Shown piece by piece: positions 29,022 through 39,000 of a DNA stretch of 64,000 nt (its first letter is position 1; every line of letters starts with the position of its first letter). The stretch is from NCBI RefSeq assembly GCF_041860085.1, contig NZ_CP124747.1:558001-622000 (forward strand), written 5' to 3'. The translations under genes and the position numbers were made by a program. Under the pieces are notes generated by a model. That model saw nothing but the letters and a program-made list of their open reading frames with translations, made no database searches and was not told the DNA's origin. This DNA comes from Schlesneria sp. DSM 10557. Its GTDB lineage: Bacteria; Planctomycetota; Planctomycetia; Planctomycetales; Planctomycetaceae.

Positions 29022-30440
29022 TTAGGCGAGGATCGATTGGATCACTTGTCCGTTGGTCACGGCATGGGGCCGTCCCTGCAGGTCATGGAACAGGGTTTCG
29101 GGCGCGATTCCCAGGCAGTGGAGGATTGTTGCGGTCAAGTCTTCGGGACCGACGCGTCCTGACTTCGGGAAGGCTCCAATCTCGTCTGACGCCCCGTAGA
29201 CGGTTCCCCCCTGAATTCCCCCGCCGGCGAGTGCGATCGAGAAGACGGCACCCCAGTGGTCGCGACCTCCGGAAAGATTCATACGGGGACTGCGTCCGAA
29301 TTCTGACATGCAGACGACGAGCGTTTCCTCGAGCAGTCCACGATCTGCCAGATCATCAAGCAATGCTGAAACCGCGTCATCCGTAGGAGGGATCAGCACA
29401 TTTTTTAGTCGGTGCGTCTCATTGGTATGCGAGTCCCAGCAGGGATTGTCTGTTGGTTCGTCAGGGCTCCGGTACCAGTTGACCTGGACCAGTTTGACGT
29501 CAGCTTCGATCAGTCGCCGGGCCAGCAGGCAACTCTGTCCAAACTGAGTCGTCCCGTAACGTAACCGGGTTTCGACAGACTCGGAACTCAGGTCGAAAGC
29601 GCCCCGAGACGTCGCCGATGAAAGGACATCATAGGCTCGCTGCTGCTGTTCACCAAAAGCTTTCGCGATGCTGACTTCATTCGCAGCAGACAGGGGACGT
29701 TCAATCGTGCGGACGAGATCGCGACGAAGCGAGAGACGCCCCAGTGAAATGTCCTCAGGGAGTTGAAACTCGGCAATCCGGTAGTCCGGTGACGCCGGGG
29801 CACAGCGGAACAACCAGGGATCGGCGGGGCGGCCGAGCATTCCTCCGTCCTGGCCTGGCCAGGTTGATCCGTCCGTGTTGAAGATGTGGTGAGGCAGGCG
29901 AACGGAAGTGGGCAATCCGCATGCAGGGGGGGATAACCGCTGGAGGAGAGCTCCCCAATTTGGCCAGTCGTTAGGAGCCCCCGGGTTGACATTTTCTGCA
30001 TTCATCGGGGCGTGAGGCCGTCCGGTCAGCATGTAGTAGCCGCTCGACGAATGGGCATTGTCATTGGTCGAAACCGCGCGCAACACCGCCAGTCGATCGG
30101 CTCGCATCGCCAGCTTCGGCATCAGTTCGCCGTAGTGAACCCCGGGAACAATGGTGGGAATCGATCCAATCTGCCCCCGCACTTCCTGGGGAGCATCCGG
30201 TTTGGGATCCCAGGTGGAATGCTGCGGAGGGCCGCCCATGAGAAAGAGGACAATGCAGGACTTCGCCCGACCGGCTGAGGCGCGAATCTGGTCTTGCAAC
30301 CCTTCTCGCGCAAGAGCAGTCCCCTGCGGCATCAGGTGAGACAGGGACAGGCCGCATGCACCGATGCCTCCGATGCGCATCAGTTCCCTCCGCGTGACGG
30401 ATGAGCGGGAACTGGTCGACCGTGACTCAAGGCTGATCAT
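29022..30440 (-). CDS. DUF1501 protein, first of a tandem pair by position
   Basis: The 472-residue exported protein has a Tat-like leader (VTRRELMRIGGIGACG). DUF1501 segments are CIVLFLMGGPPQHSTWDPKPD, DRLAVLRAVSTNDNAHSSSGYYMLTG, NPCWDSHTNETHRLKN and VVCMSEFGRSPRMNLSGGRDHWG. The sulfatase/phosphatase fold is expected, but catalysis is unproven. It sits between another DUF1501 gene upstream and a sulfatase downstream, all on the minus strand, and is probably co-transcribed with the sulfatase. Confidence 0.9.
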   Translation of the reverse strand: MISLESRSTSSRSSVTRRELMRIGGIGACGLSLSHLMPQGTALAREGLQDQIRASAGRAKSCIVLFLMGGPPQHSTWDPKPDAPQEVRGQIGSIPTIVPGVHYGELMPKLAMRADRLAVLRAVSTNDNAHSSSGYYMLTGRPHAPMNAENVNPGAPNDWPNWGALLQRLSPPACGLPTSVRLPHHIFNTDGSTWPGQDGGMLGRPADPWLFRCAPASPDYRIAEFQLPEDISLGRLSLRRDLVRTIERPLSAANEVSIAKAFGEQQQRAYDVLSSATSRGAFDLSSESVETRLRYGTTQFGQSCLLARRLIEADVKLVQVNWYRSPDEPTDNPCWDSHTNETHRLKNVLIPPTDDAVSALLDDLADRGLLEETLVVCMSEFGRSPRMNLSGGRDHWGAVFSIALAGGGIQGGTVYGASDEIGAFPKSGRVGPEDLTATILHCLGIAPETLFHDLQGRPHAVTNGQVIQSILA

Positions 30441-30573
30441 CTGGAATCCTCTTCAAACGAATTGGATCGCTCTCGACGTTATCCGCAGGAGCGCTCCGCA
30501 GAAATGGCCGGCATGAAGATCTTGTAGTCTTGTCCATCCTTTTTCTGGCAGGATGAACGATGTGACTGATGGT

Positions 30574-31905
30574 CTAACCGATCAGCTCACGGATGGGACG
30601 AGCATCGTCAGGCATCACAGGTATCGGGCGTTCGTTGATATCCCGTACGAACTCGTGGGGATCGATTCCCAGGTTGTGGTAAATCGTGGCGAGTACATCC
30701 CGGTAGTGGACCGGACGGGATTCGGCATAAGCGGCGGTCTTGTCCGTCGAACCGATCACCTGCCCCACCTGCATTCCGCCACCTGACATGAGAACGGACT
30801 GAACTGGAGCCCAATGGTCGCGACCGGCATCCTTGTTAATTTTGGGTGTACGACCGAACTCGCCCCACACAACAAGTGACACATCGTCAGCGAGTCCTCG
30901 CTGATAAATGTCTTCCACCAGCGCGGACAGACCGGCATCGACGACAGGCAGGTTGTTTCTGCAATGGCCGAAGTTATTGCCGTGTGTGTCCCAGAATCCA
31001 TAGGCCACGGTAACAACCCGTACTCCTGCTTCGACAAGCCGTCGCGCGATGAGAAGTTGGTCATTCCACAAAGGAGCACCGTCTCCCTGATGCTTGGACG
31101 ATCCCAAGGCGTAGCGTGCCCGGGTCTTGGGATCCTCTTTCTCGACATCAAGTGCGTCCAGCAGCCGCGACGAAGTCAGGACTTCGAAAGCACGTTGATA
31201 ACTTTGATCGAGATCATTCATTCCGCTGCGATCGGCTTCGCGCCGAAAAGCGTCGAGCCCTTCGAGCAGTTTCTGTCGACTATTGAACTGAGCCGATTCA
31301 ATGTAGCGCAGCTTCATACTGGCAAGGTCTTCGCCATCGGCTCGGGTCTGGTGGTACTGGCTGCCAAGGGAGCCCGCACCCGTGCTGTTGTAAGGTCGGT
31401 GCTGCATTGTGGGAAACAGGTCAACGAACGGAGGAATCAGAGGGCTCGAAGGGCCTTTGATCTTAGAGACGAACGAACCGAAGTTGGGATAGTGGTTTCG
31501 CTGCGTCTCACCCATGGTGTAGCCGGTGAGATTCTGAAAACTCGAATGTTCGTCGCGCTGTCCGACGACGGAGCGAATGATCGCACAGCGATCCATCACC
31601 GTCGCCAGCTTAGGCATGAGTTCGCAGACGTCCAGGCCTGGTAGCGAAGATGGGATCGGGGAAAATTCGCCTCGGATTTCCGCGGGGGCGTTGGGCTTTA
31701 AGTCGAATGTGTCCTGATGAGGAAGGCCCCCCGAGAGGTACACCATAATCACGGCTTTGTGAGACCGCTCTGTCCCGCGAGAATGCTCTGCACGCAGCAA
31801 TCCAGGCAAAGTCAAACCACCGACGGCGAGGGAACCCATCTGCACAAACGATCGACGACTGATCTTGTCACAAAAACGTCGTCCCGCACCCGCAAACAAT
31901 CGCAT
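30574..31905 (-). CDS. DUF1501 protein, second of a tandem pair
   Basis: This protein of 443 residues has a Tat-like leader (ISRRSFVQMGSLAVGG). The family marks are KAVIMVYLSGGLPHQDTFDLKPN, RCAIIRSVVGQRDEHSSFQNLTGY and LVVWGEFGRTPKINKDAGRDHWAP. The ATG at 31905 is preceded by AGGAGAGG. The frame begins with a TTG at 31923, but that start would include the ribosome-binding site. It differs clearly in sequence from the neighbouring DUF1501 protein, so this is not a recent duplication. No DUF1549/DUF1553 partner is adjacent. Confidence 0.9.
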   Translation of the reverse strand: MRLFAGAGRRFCDKISRRSFVQMGSLAVGGLTLPGLLRAEHSRGTERSHKAVIMVYLSGGLPHQDTFDLKPNAPAEIRGEFSPIPSSLPGLDVCELMPKLATVMDRCAIIRSVVGQRDEHSSFQNLTGYTMGETQRNHYPNFGSFVSKIKGPSSPLIPPFVDLFPTMQHRPYNSTGAGSLGSQYHQTRADGEDLASMKLRYIESAQFNSRQKLLEGLDAFRREADRSGMNDLDQSYQRAFEVLTSSRLLDALDVEKEDPKTRARYALGSSKHQGDGAPLWNDQLLIARRLVEAGVRVVTVAYGFWDTHGNNFGHCRNNLPVVDAGLSALVEDIYQRGLADDVSLVVWGEFGRTPKINKDAGRDHWAPVQSVLMSGGGMQVGQVIGSTDKTAAYAESRPVHYRDVLATIYHNLGIDPHEFVRDINERPIPVMPDDARPIRELIG

Positions 31906-32504
31906 ATTCCACCCTCTCCTCAACCTCAGACTTTCGGCATCGCATCAATCTTACTGCATGCACCCGCGCAGAACTACAGCAACATCGGATGAACTCGTCC
32001 ATCTTCCCACAAAAGTACGGGGGAAAGCGAGTGTCCGTCAGGCGGGCGCTCGCTGTCAGAAGCGGTAAAACCGGACGTGCGAGTTCCTGTTCAGTCGCAC
32101 CGGCAAGTCAAACCTGCGGCGACAGAGGAAATTGTTTCGTTTTCCGGTTAACCGCACCGGGAAGGGGAGCGGCTGGTTTCAGGCCCCCAGGGTTAACTCT
32201 CGTGTGGCAGGGAAATTATGGTTCGAGCCTATCATGATCCGCTCGACGGCTTCGGGTTCCTGTCAGAAGAATTGCGAAAGACCTGATTGCAATCAGACAC
32301 GGCATGGCACCTCCTGTGGTATGATCGTGCGTCGACGACGTCAGAAAAACTTCGGTCTGGTTCACTTTGCGAAGCCCCAAAGAATGTCGCAGGCAAATCT
32401 GCAGGGGGCAAAACGGAGGCCGAACGCCGATTCGACTGGGCGCCAGAGGACTTGGGCGTCTATCAACACTTTCAGGATCGGTGGGACGTCAGGAGGGTAA
32501 AAAG
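31906..32504. other. Divergent intergenic region
   Basis: This gap of about 600 bases should carry promoters for the DUF1501/sulfatase cluster (minus) and for the OB-fold-like gene (plus). Frames inside it have no recognisable product. No strong hairpin is seen. Confidence 0.45.
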
Positions 32505-33077
32505 ATGCGATCTGATGCACGTCGCAGAATCGTTGCCAAACTGGTTGCAGAGGCGGATACGGAGAACTCGGGCGACACCCTGCCGTTGCCGGGGATTGGC
32601 GATCAATCTCTTCCCGAAGTGTGGACTCCGGAACTGCTTGTGAGATCTGGGTACACGGGCCCCGCGACAGTCTGCTTGCTGGCTGAAGACGCACGCCCCC
32701 TTGATATCGCTAACCTCGGTCCTCAGGGGGAACATCCATCACTCGTGGTTTTTCCCGCTTCGCACCGTGGCGAGGTTGAGGGGGGATCTGCCGAGCGCAC
32801 GACCGATGGCAATCACTTTTGCCTCATTCTTTCTCCAGAGCTGGTGGAACGTTTGGTGAGCCTTGGAATCGAGGACGTGGCATCGCACTTTCGCGGGAAA
32901 TCCATTCGCGTCAGTGGAACGATTGAGCGACAGGAACAGGAGCCTCCACACGTCGGTCTGCTTTATCGAATGGCAGTGATTTCGCTGGATCAACTCATTC
33001 GCATCAGCCCCGCCGGCATGGATGAAACGTCGGTGGGGAATGGACTGAAACCTCGTGTGGCTTTGCCACAGCGGTAG
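32505..33077 (+). CDS. Hypothetical OB-fold-like protein
   Basis: The 190-residue cytosolic-looking protein has its ATG at 32505, six bases after a near-perfect AGGAGGGT site, so the upstream frame to 32367 is rejected. Residues ~120-170 (HFRGKSIRVSGTIERQE... MAVISLDQLIRI) resemble the nucleic-acid or ligand-binding OB-fold strands seen in small planctomycete proteins. The N-terminus is basic (MRSDARRRIVAKLVAEA). The last ~18 codons lie inside the first copy of a tandem repeat, so the native C-terminus may have been replaced. Function is unknown. Confidence 0.7.
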   Translation: MRSDARRRIVAKLVAEADTENSGDTLPLPGIGDQSLPEVWTPELLVRSGYTGPATVCLLAEDARPLDIANLGPQGEHPSLVVFPASHRGEVEGGSAERTTDGNHFCLILSPELVERLVSLGIEDVASHFRGKSIRVSGTIERQEQEPPHVGLLYRMAVISLDQLIRISPAGMDETSVGNGLKPRVALPQR

Positions 33078-33460
33078 CCGCGAAGCCGCGTCAACCGTGG
33101 CTACCCTGTGTATGTATTCTGATCGGGTCGCCTTGGTTGCTGCTTTGAGCTACCAAGGCGGCGGAGCCGCAAGAGGTTTTTCCAGATGTCATCTGACATG
33201 GTGGGCTTGAGAGAACTCTGGATTGGTGTCGTGTTCGACGGAAAACGTCGGTGTGGAATGAACTGGAACCTCTTGTGGCTTTGCCACCCCGGTAGCCGCG
33301 AAGCCGCGTCAACCGTGGCTACCCTGTGTGTGTATTCGGATCGGGTCGCCTTGGTTGCTGCTTTGAGCTACCAAGGCGGCGGAGCCGCACGAGGTTTTCG
33401 ACATGCGGAATCCGACATCGCGGTCTTTAGAAGATCTTGGGTTGAAGCGGGATACCGGTT
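33025..33460. repeat. Degenerate tandem repeat, two ~218-bp units with twin hairpins
   Basis: Unit 1 begins at 33025 and unit 2 at 33243. The first 156 bases of each align without gaps, with about nine mismatches by eye, and the remainder is diverged but still partly alignable. Each unit holds two stem-loops: one with arms GGTAGCC/GGCTACC (33073-33105 in unit 1) and one with arms GCCTTGGT/ACCAAGGC (33130-33159). The structure resembles a dispersed intergenic (REP- or MITE-like) element. No transposase is present. Confidence 0.85.
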
Positions 33461-33575
33461 CGATTGATTGAACCGGAATTGATCCCCGCGGCGCCGCCGA
33501 ATTCGCTGCAGGTGGCCCGCCACCGACATTCTGGAAGATCGTCAACCGCGGTAAATGACTCGTGAGTCACTCACG
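33455..33575. other. Two palindromes upstream of the TolC-like gene
   Basis: A hairpin with 7-bp arms (CCGGTTC/GAACCGG) is at 33455-33476, and a palindrome with 7-bp arms around one base (CGTGAGT-C-ACTCACG) is at 33561-33575. The first may close the repeat region. The second could be a protein-binding site. The rest of 33576-33760 is unremarkable apart from AT-rich stretches around 33620-33720 that may hold the promoter. Confidence 0.4.
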
Positions 33576-33761
33576 CCGTCCGAATTGAGTCAAACCTGGG
33601 GTCCCGGTGAAAGATTTCGGTTTTTTTCCCAAATTGATCGGTTAGGTTGACTTTTTTGATCATGTCACCTGTACGAGATATTCGATAAATACCAGCTAAA
33701 TCTAATTGTACTTCGAATCATGCGGTACCGCTTCTGACGCCGATACTGGTTGTAGGAGATT

Positions 33762-33797
33762 CACGAGGCGTAACTCTCACAGCGGTTATGCCTCGTG
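33762..33797 (+). promoter_or_regulatory. Leader hairpin before the TolC-like gene
   Basis: A 13-bp stem with one G-T pair joins 33762-33774 and 33785-33797 around a ten-base loop. It lies about 73 bases before the chosen start codon, so it would form in the mRNA leader or flank the promoter. It has no T-run and is not a typical terminator. Confidence 0.5.
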
Positions 33798-33869
33798 TGC
33801 TTCCGGAAACAGTTATACAGAAATGTATCGGTAATCCCACGGATGGCAGTATTGGCAAGGATGCATCCC

Positions 33870-35969
33870 ATGAGGTGGAGGCGATCGATCCGATGGATCA
33901 ATGCGTTGTTGATTTCCAGCGCCCTGGTTGGTTGTCGCACCGCGAGGCCTGTCTCTTATTTGGGAGATGCAGAGCTTCGGGACTACGTCGACCGCACGAC
34001 TGCGATCGAGTATCCGATTATTGAAGAGCAAACATCTCCGGATGTCGTCAACACGCAGCGGCCACACACTGTTCGCGATCGACATGAAGACGAAGTCTGG
34101 GACATGAGCTTGATGGAAGCTGTCCATCTGGCTGTGCAGAACAACAAATTGATCCGAACGCGGTCGAACGAGCAGGCGATTCTGCAAGCTCCAGGGACTG
34201 CACCGTCGGTCTACGATCCAGCCATCCGCGACTCGGGATACCTCTTCGGTAACCGTGGTGTGGAAGCGGCTTTGGCAGACTACGACGCCACGTTCACCAG
34301 TCAGATGTTGTTCGGGCACAATGAAGCGGTCGCCAACACGACGATCCCTTATCCCGGTTTCGTCAGTCGAAACGACTCTGCGAACTTCACATCAAGCCTG
34401 GCAAAGACCTTCGCAACTGGGGGTTCGCTCGCGTTCAACAACAACTGGACGTATCAGGGGACGAACGCAGTCAATCCGATGTTCCCCTCGGCAACTTTGT
34501 TCCCGTCGAACTACGTTGCCGTCTCACAGGTTCAGTTCGTTCAGCCTTTGTGGGCTGGTTCGGGCGTCGAGTACAACCGAATTGCCGGTCCTGCACGCTC
34601 TGGACTTTCAGGTGTGACCGGGGTGTCCCAAGGGGTGGCCATCTCGCGTATTAACACAGACATCTCGATTGCTGATTTCGAGAATTCTGTGATCACCATG
34701 GTCAAGGACGTAGAAGACCTCTACTGGGAACTGTACCTCGCCTATCGGCAATTCGCGGCCGAAAGTGCCAATCGGGACAGTTCGCTGAGAACCTGGCGTG
34801 AAGTCAAAGCCAAGATGGACGTGGGTGCGACGGGGGGTAACGCCAGTAACGAAGCACAGGCTCGAGAGAACTACTTCAATACGCGAGCCAACGTCGAAAA
34901 TGCGTGGGGTAACATCCTCAGGACTGAGAATGCGTTCCGTAAACTGATGGGACTACCCGTCAACGACGGTCGAATCATTCGTCCGGCGGACAATCCGCTC
35001 GAAGGCGAATACCTCATTCAGTGGGAGTCTGCATTAATCGACGGGCTGACTCGGCGTGTGGAGCTGCGGAAGCAAAAGTGGGCCATCAAGAGCTTGCAGC
35101 TTCAGGTCAAAGCTGCTGAAAACGTGATCAACCCACAGTTGAACTTCATCTCGTCATACCAGCTCAACGGCTTCGGTGAAACACTGCTGTCGAACAGTTC
35201 GAGCGACGGTATGACAGAGAAGGGGTACAACAGTGCTTATGGAGCGTTGACCCGCGGCGATCAGTCAGGGTGGAACGTCGGTCTTCAATTCAGTATGCCG
35301 ATCGGTTTCCGTGCCTTCCGTGCTCAGTTGCACAACCTCGAACTGCAATTGGTCAAAGCCAGGGCAGGTCTGGCCGCACAGGAACTGGATATCAGTCACG
35401 AACTGGCTGATTCGATCCAGAAGGTTGACCTGGCCTATATGACGGCACGAACACATCTCGACCGAAAGATCGCTTCGGAACGTCGTGTCCAGGCGACGAC
35501 GGCGGAATACGAAGCTGGCGTACGAGACGCAACTCTCGACCTTGTCCTTCGTGCTCAGGCCAGTAACGCGGCCGCAGAAATCGCCTACTACACTTCGCTG
35601 GTGAATTACAACAAGGCGATCACAGAACTGCATCAGCGACGCGGAACCCTGCTGGAAAACGATGGGATCCGACTCGCGGAAGGCGAATGGAATACGTATG
35701 CCCAGCAGGATGCGGTTCGACGGGCATGGGCACGCAGCTTTGCCTTCCCTGCTCCAAACCTGAAGACCTTGCCGCCCGAGTATGCCTCACCGGTACCCGT
35801 GGATCAGACGGAAGTCTATCCAGGAGCACCAGCGGGCTTTATGGGGTCAGGTTACATGGATTCAACGCAACCTGACGATTACGACGAAATTCTGCCGAGG
35901 CCGTCGGACTTGGATTCCGGCGACCCCGGAGATCTTCCCTCACCAACCGGACCCAACGAGATCGAATAA
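33870..35969 (+). CDS. TolC-family outer-membrane efflux lipoprotein
   Basis: This 699-residue protein has a lipoprotein signal: basic N-terminus, hydrophobic core and lipobox LVGC at about residues 21-24. TolC-type alpha-helical barrel repeats occupy ~95-600, with paired regions such as MSLMEAVHLAVQNNKLIR and the coiled stretch ENSVITMVKDVEDLYWELYLAYRQ. The C-terminal ~70 residues are Pro- and Asp-rich. It is longer than typical TolC (about 470 residues). The ATG at 33870 is chosen for the compact lipoprotein leader and an AAGG nine bases before it. Earlier in-frame starts exist. No membrane-fusion protein or pump is adjacent, so its partner must lie elsewhere. Confidence 0.88.
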   Translation: MRWRRSIRWINALLISSALVGCRTARPVSYLGDAELRDYVDRTTAIEYPIIEEQTSPDVVNTQRPHTVRDRHEDEVWDMSLMEAVHLAVQNNKLIRTRSNEQAILQAPGTAPSVYDPAIRDSGYLFGNRGVEAALADYDATFTSQMLFGHNEAVANTTIPYPGFVSRNDSANFTSSLAKTFATGGSLAFNNNWTYQGTNAVNPMFPSATLFPSNYVAVSQVQFVQPLWAGSGVEYNRIAGPARSGLSGVTGVSQGVAISRINTDISIADFENSVITMVKDVEDLYWELYLAYRQFAAESANRDSSLRTWREVKAKMDVGATGGNASNEAQARENYFNTRANVENAWGNILRTENAFRKLMGLPVNDGRIIRPADNPLEGEYLIQWESALIDGLTRRVELRKQKWAIKSLQLQVKAAENVINPQLNFISSYQLNGFGETLLSNSSSDGMTEKGYNSAYGALTRGDQSGWNVGLQFSMPIGFRAFRAQLHNLELQLVKARAGLAAQELDISHELADSIQKVDLAYMTARTHLDRKIASERRVQATTAEYEAGVRDATLDLVLRAQASNAAAEIAYYTSLVNYNKAITELHQRRGTLLENDGIRLAEGEWNTYAQQDAVRRAWARSFAFPAPNLKTLPPEYASPVPVDQTEVYPGAPAGFMGSGYMDSTQPDDYDEILPRPSDLDSGDPGDLPSPTGPNEIE

Positions 35970-35995
35970 GATCGATCGAGTTGAGTCAGTCAGCC

Positions 35996-36036
35996 AGGAT
36001 TCGATGTTTGAACTTATCGTTTGAACATCGAATCCT
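35996..36036. terminator. Bidirectional terminator between convergent genes
   Basis: A perfect 13-bp stem joins 35996-36008 and 36024-36036 with a 15-base loop. It ends the plus-strand TolC-like gene and overlaps the last codons of the minus-strand gene, whose stop codon falls in the loop. Confidence 0.8.
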
Positions 36037-39000
36037 GTGCATTTCCGCGGGACAACAAGTACGCCAGAAGGTCAAGCACTTCGTTCTCGTTCAATTGCTT
36101 GAGTAAGTCTTTTGGCATCAGCGAAACATCGGAAAGCTGCTGCGATTCGATGTCGCTGTTCTTGACAGTGACCAGCTTGGTCGAGTCTTCAGGGTCGACG
36201 AGAATCGTGATCGAATCAGCGGTCGCTGCAACGATACGTCCCGTGTGCGTCTTTCCGTCAGCGGTCTCGACGATCGTCGTCTTGTACTGGTCCGAGACAA
36301 CCTTACTGGGGTCGATGATCGATTCAGCAAGATCCTTGAACGAGAACCGTCCGGCAGCCTGGGTCAGGTCGTGACCCGTCGATCCCCCGTCGCCAGCAAA
36401 GCGATGGCAAACGACGCAGCGTGCAGCCCTGTACATTTTCTCGCCGTTCTTGAAGTCACGACCACGCAATTGAGTGGCAGACAGTGCCACCAGTTCATCG
36501 ACGGTGTAATCCCGACCTGGGCCCACCGGCTTCGGCAGTTCCGGGGCTTTGTAAGCCTTCCGTGCGCCGCTGGCTTCCAGCACGATCCGTTCTGATTCGG
36601 GCAATTGTTCGAATACCGAATTTTCGATGTTCGTCAGGAATTTCTGGTAACTGACACCCCCAGACCAAGAGTGGGCTTTCTCGAACCACGAAAAGTACGT
36701 CTTTCGAGCTTCCAGCGTCCAGTGAGACTTCAGATTTCGCAGCACGTAAGCGTAATAGTACTGCTGAAGGTCAGGAGCATTCGCGTACATCGCTTCGATG
36801 GCCGCACCGTACTGCTTGTTTCTCGCGAGAACTTCGCCCAGATCCGTGATCTCGACAACTTTCTCTTTGGTCAGCAGCGGAAGAATCTTCTTGATCGTAC
36901 CGGGTGATTCGACGAAGACCATCAGGTTCGCCAGTTCGCGATTCAAGGCATTGCTATTGGTGGGGAAGACAGAATCCAGTCTTTCACCAATGAGAGCCTT
37001 GGTTGCCTCATCGGGGGCCCCAAGTCGGACGAAAGTCAGTTGCAACGCACGCAACAGTCCAAGCTGCTGGGGTTCGGTCAGGTTGCGGGCATCGATACTT
37101 CCCAAAGCCATCAGGATCTGAGGAAGCAGGTGTGGCTCACCCTGTCGAGCCAGGCCGATACAACCGGTGATGATCGCATCGGGATTCGTTGCAGCGAAGA
37201 CCTTGTTCTGCCACAAGTCGACAGGCAGTCGCTCGAGGCCAATGCGGGCAGCGAACCGGATGTGCCGGTCTGCGTGACCAAGATGGGGGACCAGGAAGTC
37301 GACCGCAGCTGCCGGCTTTTCCGAATTGGCCACATGATAGGTTTCGATCTTGCGTCGCAAGGCACGCAGTTCCGCATCGCGGGTATTGCGGGCATCAACA
37401 GGAGCTGTCGACTCTTTGCCGACATAGGTGACTCGAAACAGTTCCGATTGGGTACCGCGACCACCAACGGTGAAGTACATGGCCCCATCCGGATGAGCGA
37501 CAACGTCGGTCAGAGGCAGCGGCGTTCGCGAAATGAATTCTTCTTTTGTGGCCTTGTAGCTGGCACCGCTGGGCTCAACATGGACCGCGTACATGGTGCC
37601 GAAGGTCCAGTCGCAAATGAACAGGGCTTTCTGGTACTTGGCGGGAAACTTGGTCCCATAACCGAACTCAACACCCACGGGCGAGCCAGGTCCGACGTCG
37701 ACGAGTTGAGGAAGGCTGTCTGGATAATAGGTTGGCCACTTCGCGGTACCACTGCGCCAGCCGAATTCACTGCCGCTGGTCGCATGGACGACGCGGGTCG
37801 GACGGTACCACGGTGATCCGTAGTCCCATTCCATGTCGGCGTCGTAGGCGAAAACTTCCCCGTCGGCGTTAAACGCGAAGTCGTACTGATTGCGGTAACC
37901 GGTCGAGAACACGTCCCAGGTCTTGCCATCAGGATCGGTAATTGCAATCCATCCGCCTGGTGCAAGAACACCGACAGCGTGTCCCCCTGCATCCCACTGA
38001 CGAGGCATCAGTTGATCTTCGTCCCAGTTAGGAACGGAACGGCTGGTGACACCTTCGGGAAGGGTGGCTCGCAGTTGCTGCGGTCGGACACCCGCCATGG
38101 TTTGCGGAGGGGAGTTGAGCGTGACTTCAAACGGCAATTTCGTGTGGTTGCCGGCGTCAACGTAGATCGATTTGCCATCGGGAGAAAGACGCAATGCGTG
38201 TGGTCCGTGCTCGCCACCACCGGGGATGTCGCGCAGCTTGATGACTTCGTCGTACTGGTCATCGCCATCGGTGTCCTTACAGCGATAGAACGCTGTGGGA
38301 ATATCGCCGCTGTTGACAATGACGTAGAGGCTGTCGAAGGCACACAGCAGACCCTGTGCACCGGAGAAGGTCTTCCCTTCGAACTTGATGTCCAGTCGCT
38401 CGACCTTGGTCGGAGCGCTGCTGCCAATGGGAGGAGGAGTGATTCGGCACAGTCCCAGCTTTCCCTGGTCGCTGACGATCAGTCGCCCTTTCGGATCAGT
38501 CGTGATGCTGACCCATGAACCAAGTTCTTCCTTGGGGACTGTGAACAGCCGCTCGACCTGGAAACCAGGCAGCAGATTGAACAGGTCACGAGCCGGTTCG
38601 ATCGAAAGATCGTCCAGCATTGCCTTACCACCGGGATGATCTTCCAGTTTCAGGACCACCTTTGCGGCTGTGGACTCTTTTGACTCACGCGAGTTCGAAA
38701 CGGTCCAGGAGTTATCGGTGACGACGTAGCGAACCTTGCCATCGGCACCGGTGATCGCCAGTTTCGCCACGAAGCCTGCAGGGCCGCCCGAGTTGGCGAC
38801 TTCTGCTTCCAGGAGATTCTCACCCGCTTTCAGGCTGGCTTGAATGTCAATCTGTTCGGGACGGGTGAAGTCATCGCTGGAGGCGATCTTCTTGCCGTTG
38901 AGATAGACCGTCATGGAGTTATCGCACGTCGCTCGCAGCCACGCCGACTGTCCACCGCCCTGAAATGTTTTTCGGACAACGTAATTCTTTGCTTCGTCAG

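Noticed and set aside
33025-33460. CRISPR array
   Set aside because: Only two long units of 218 bases, no short regularly spaced repeats and no cas genes.
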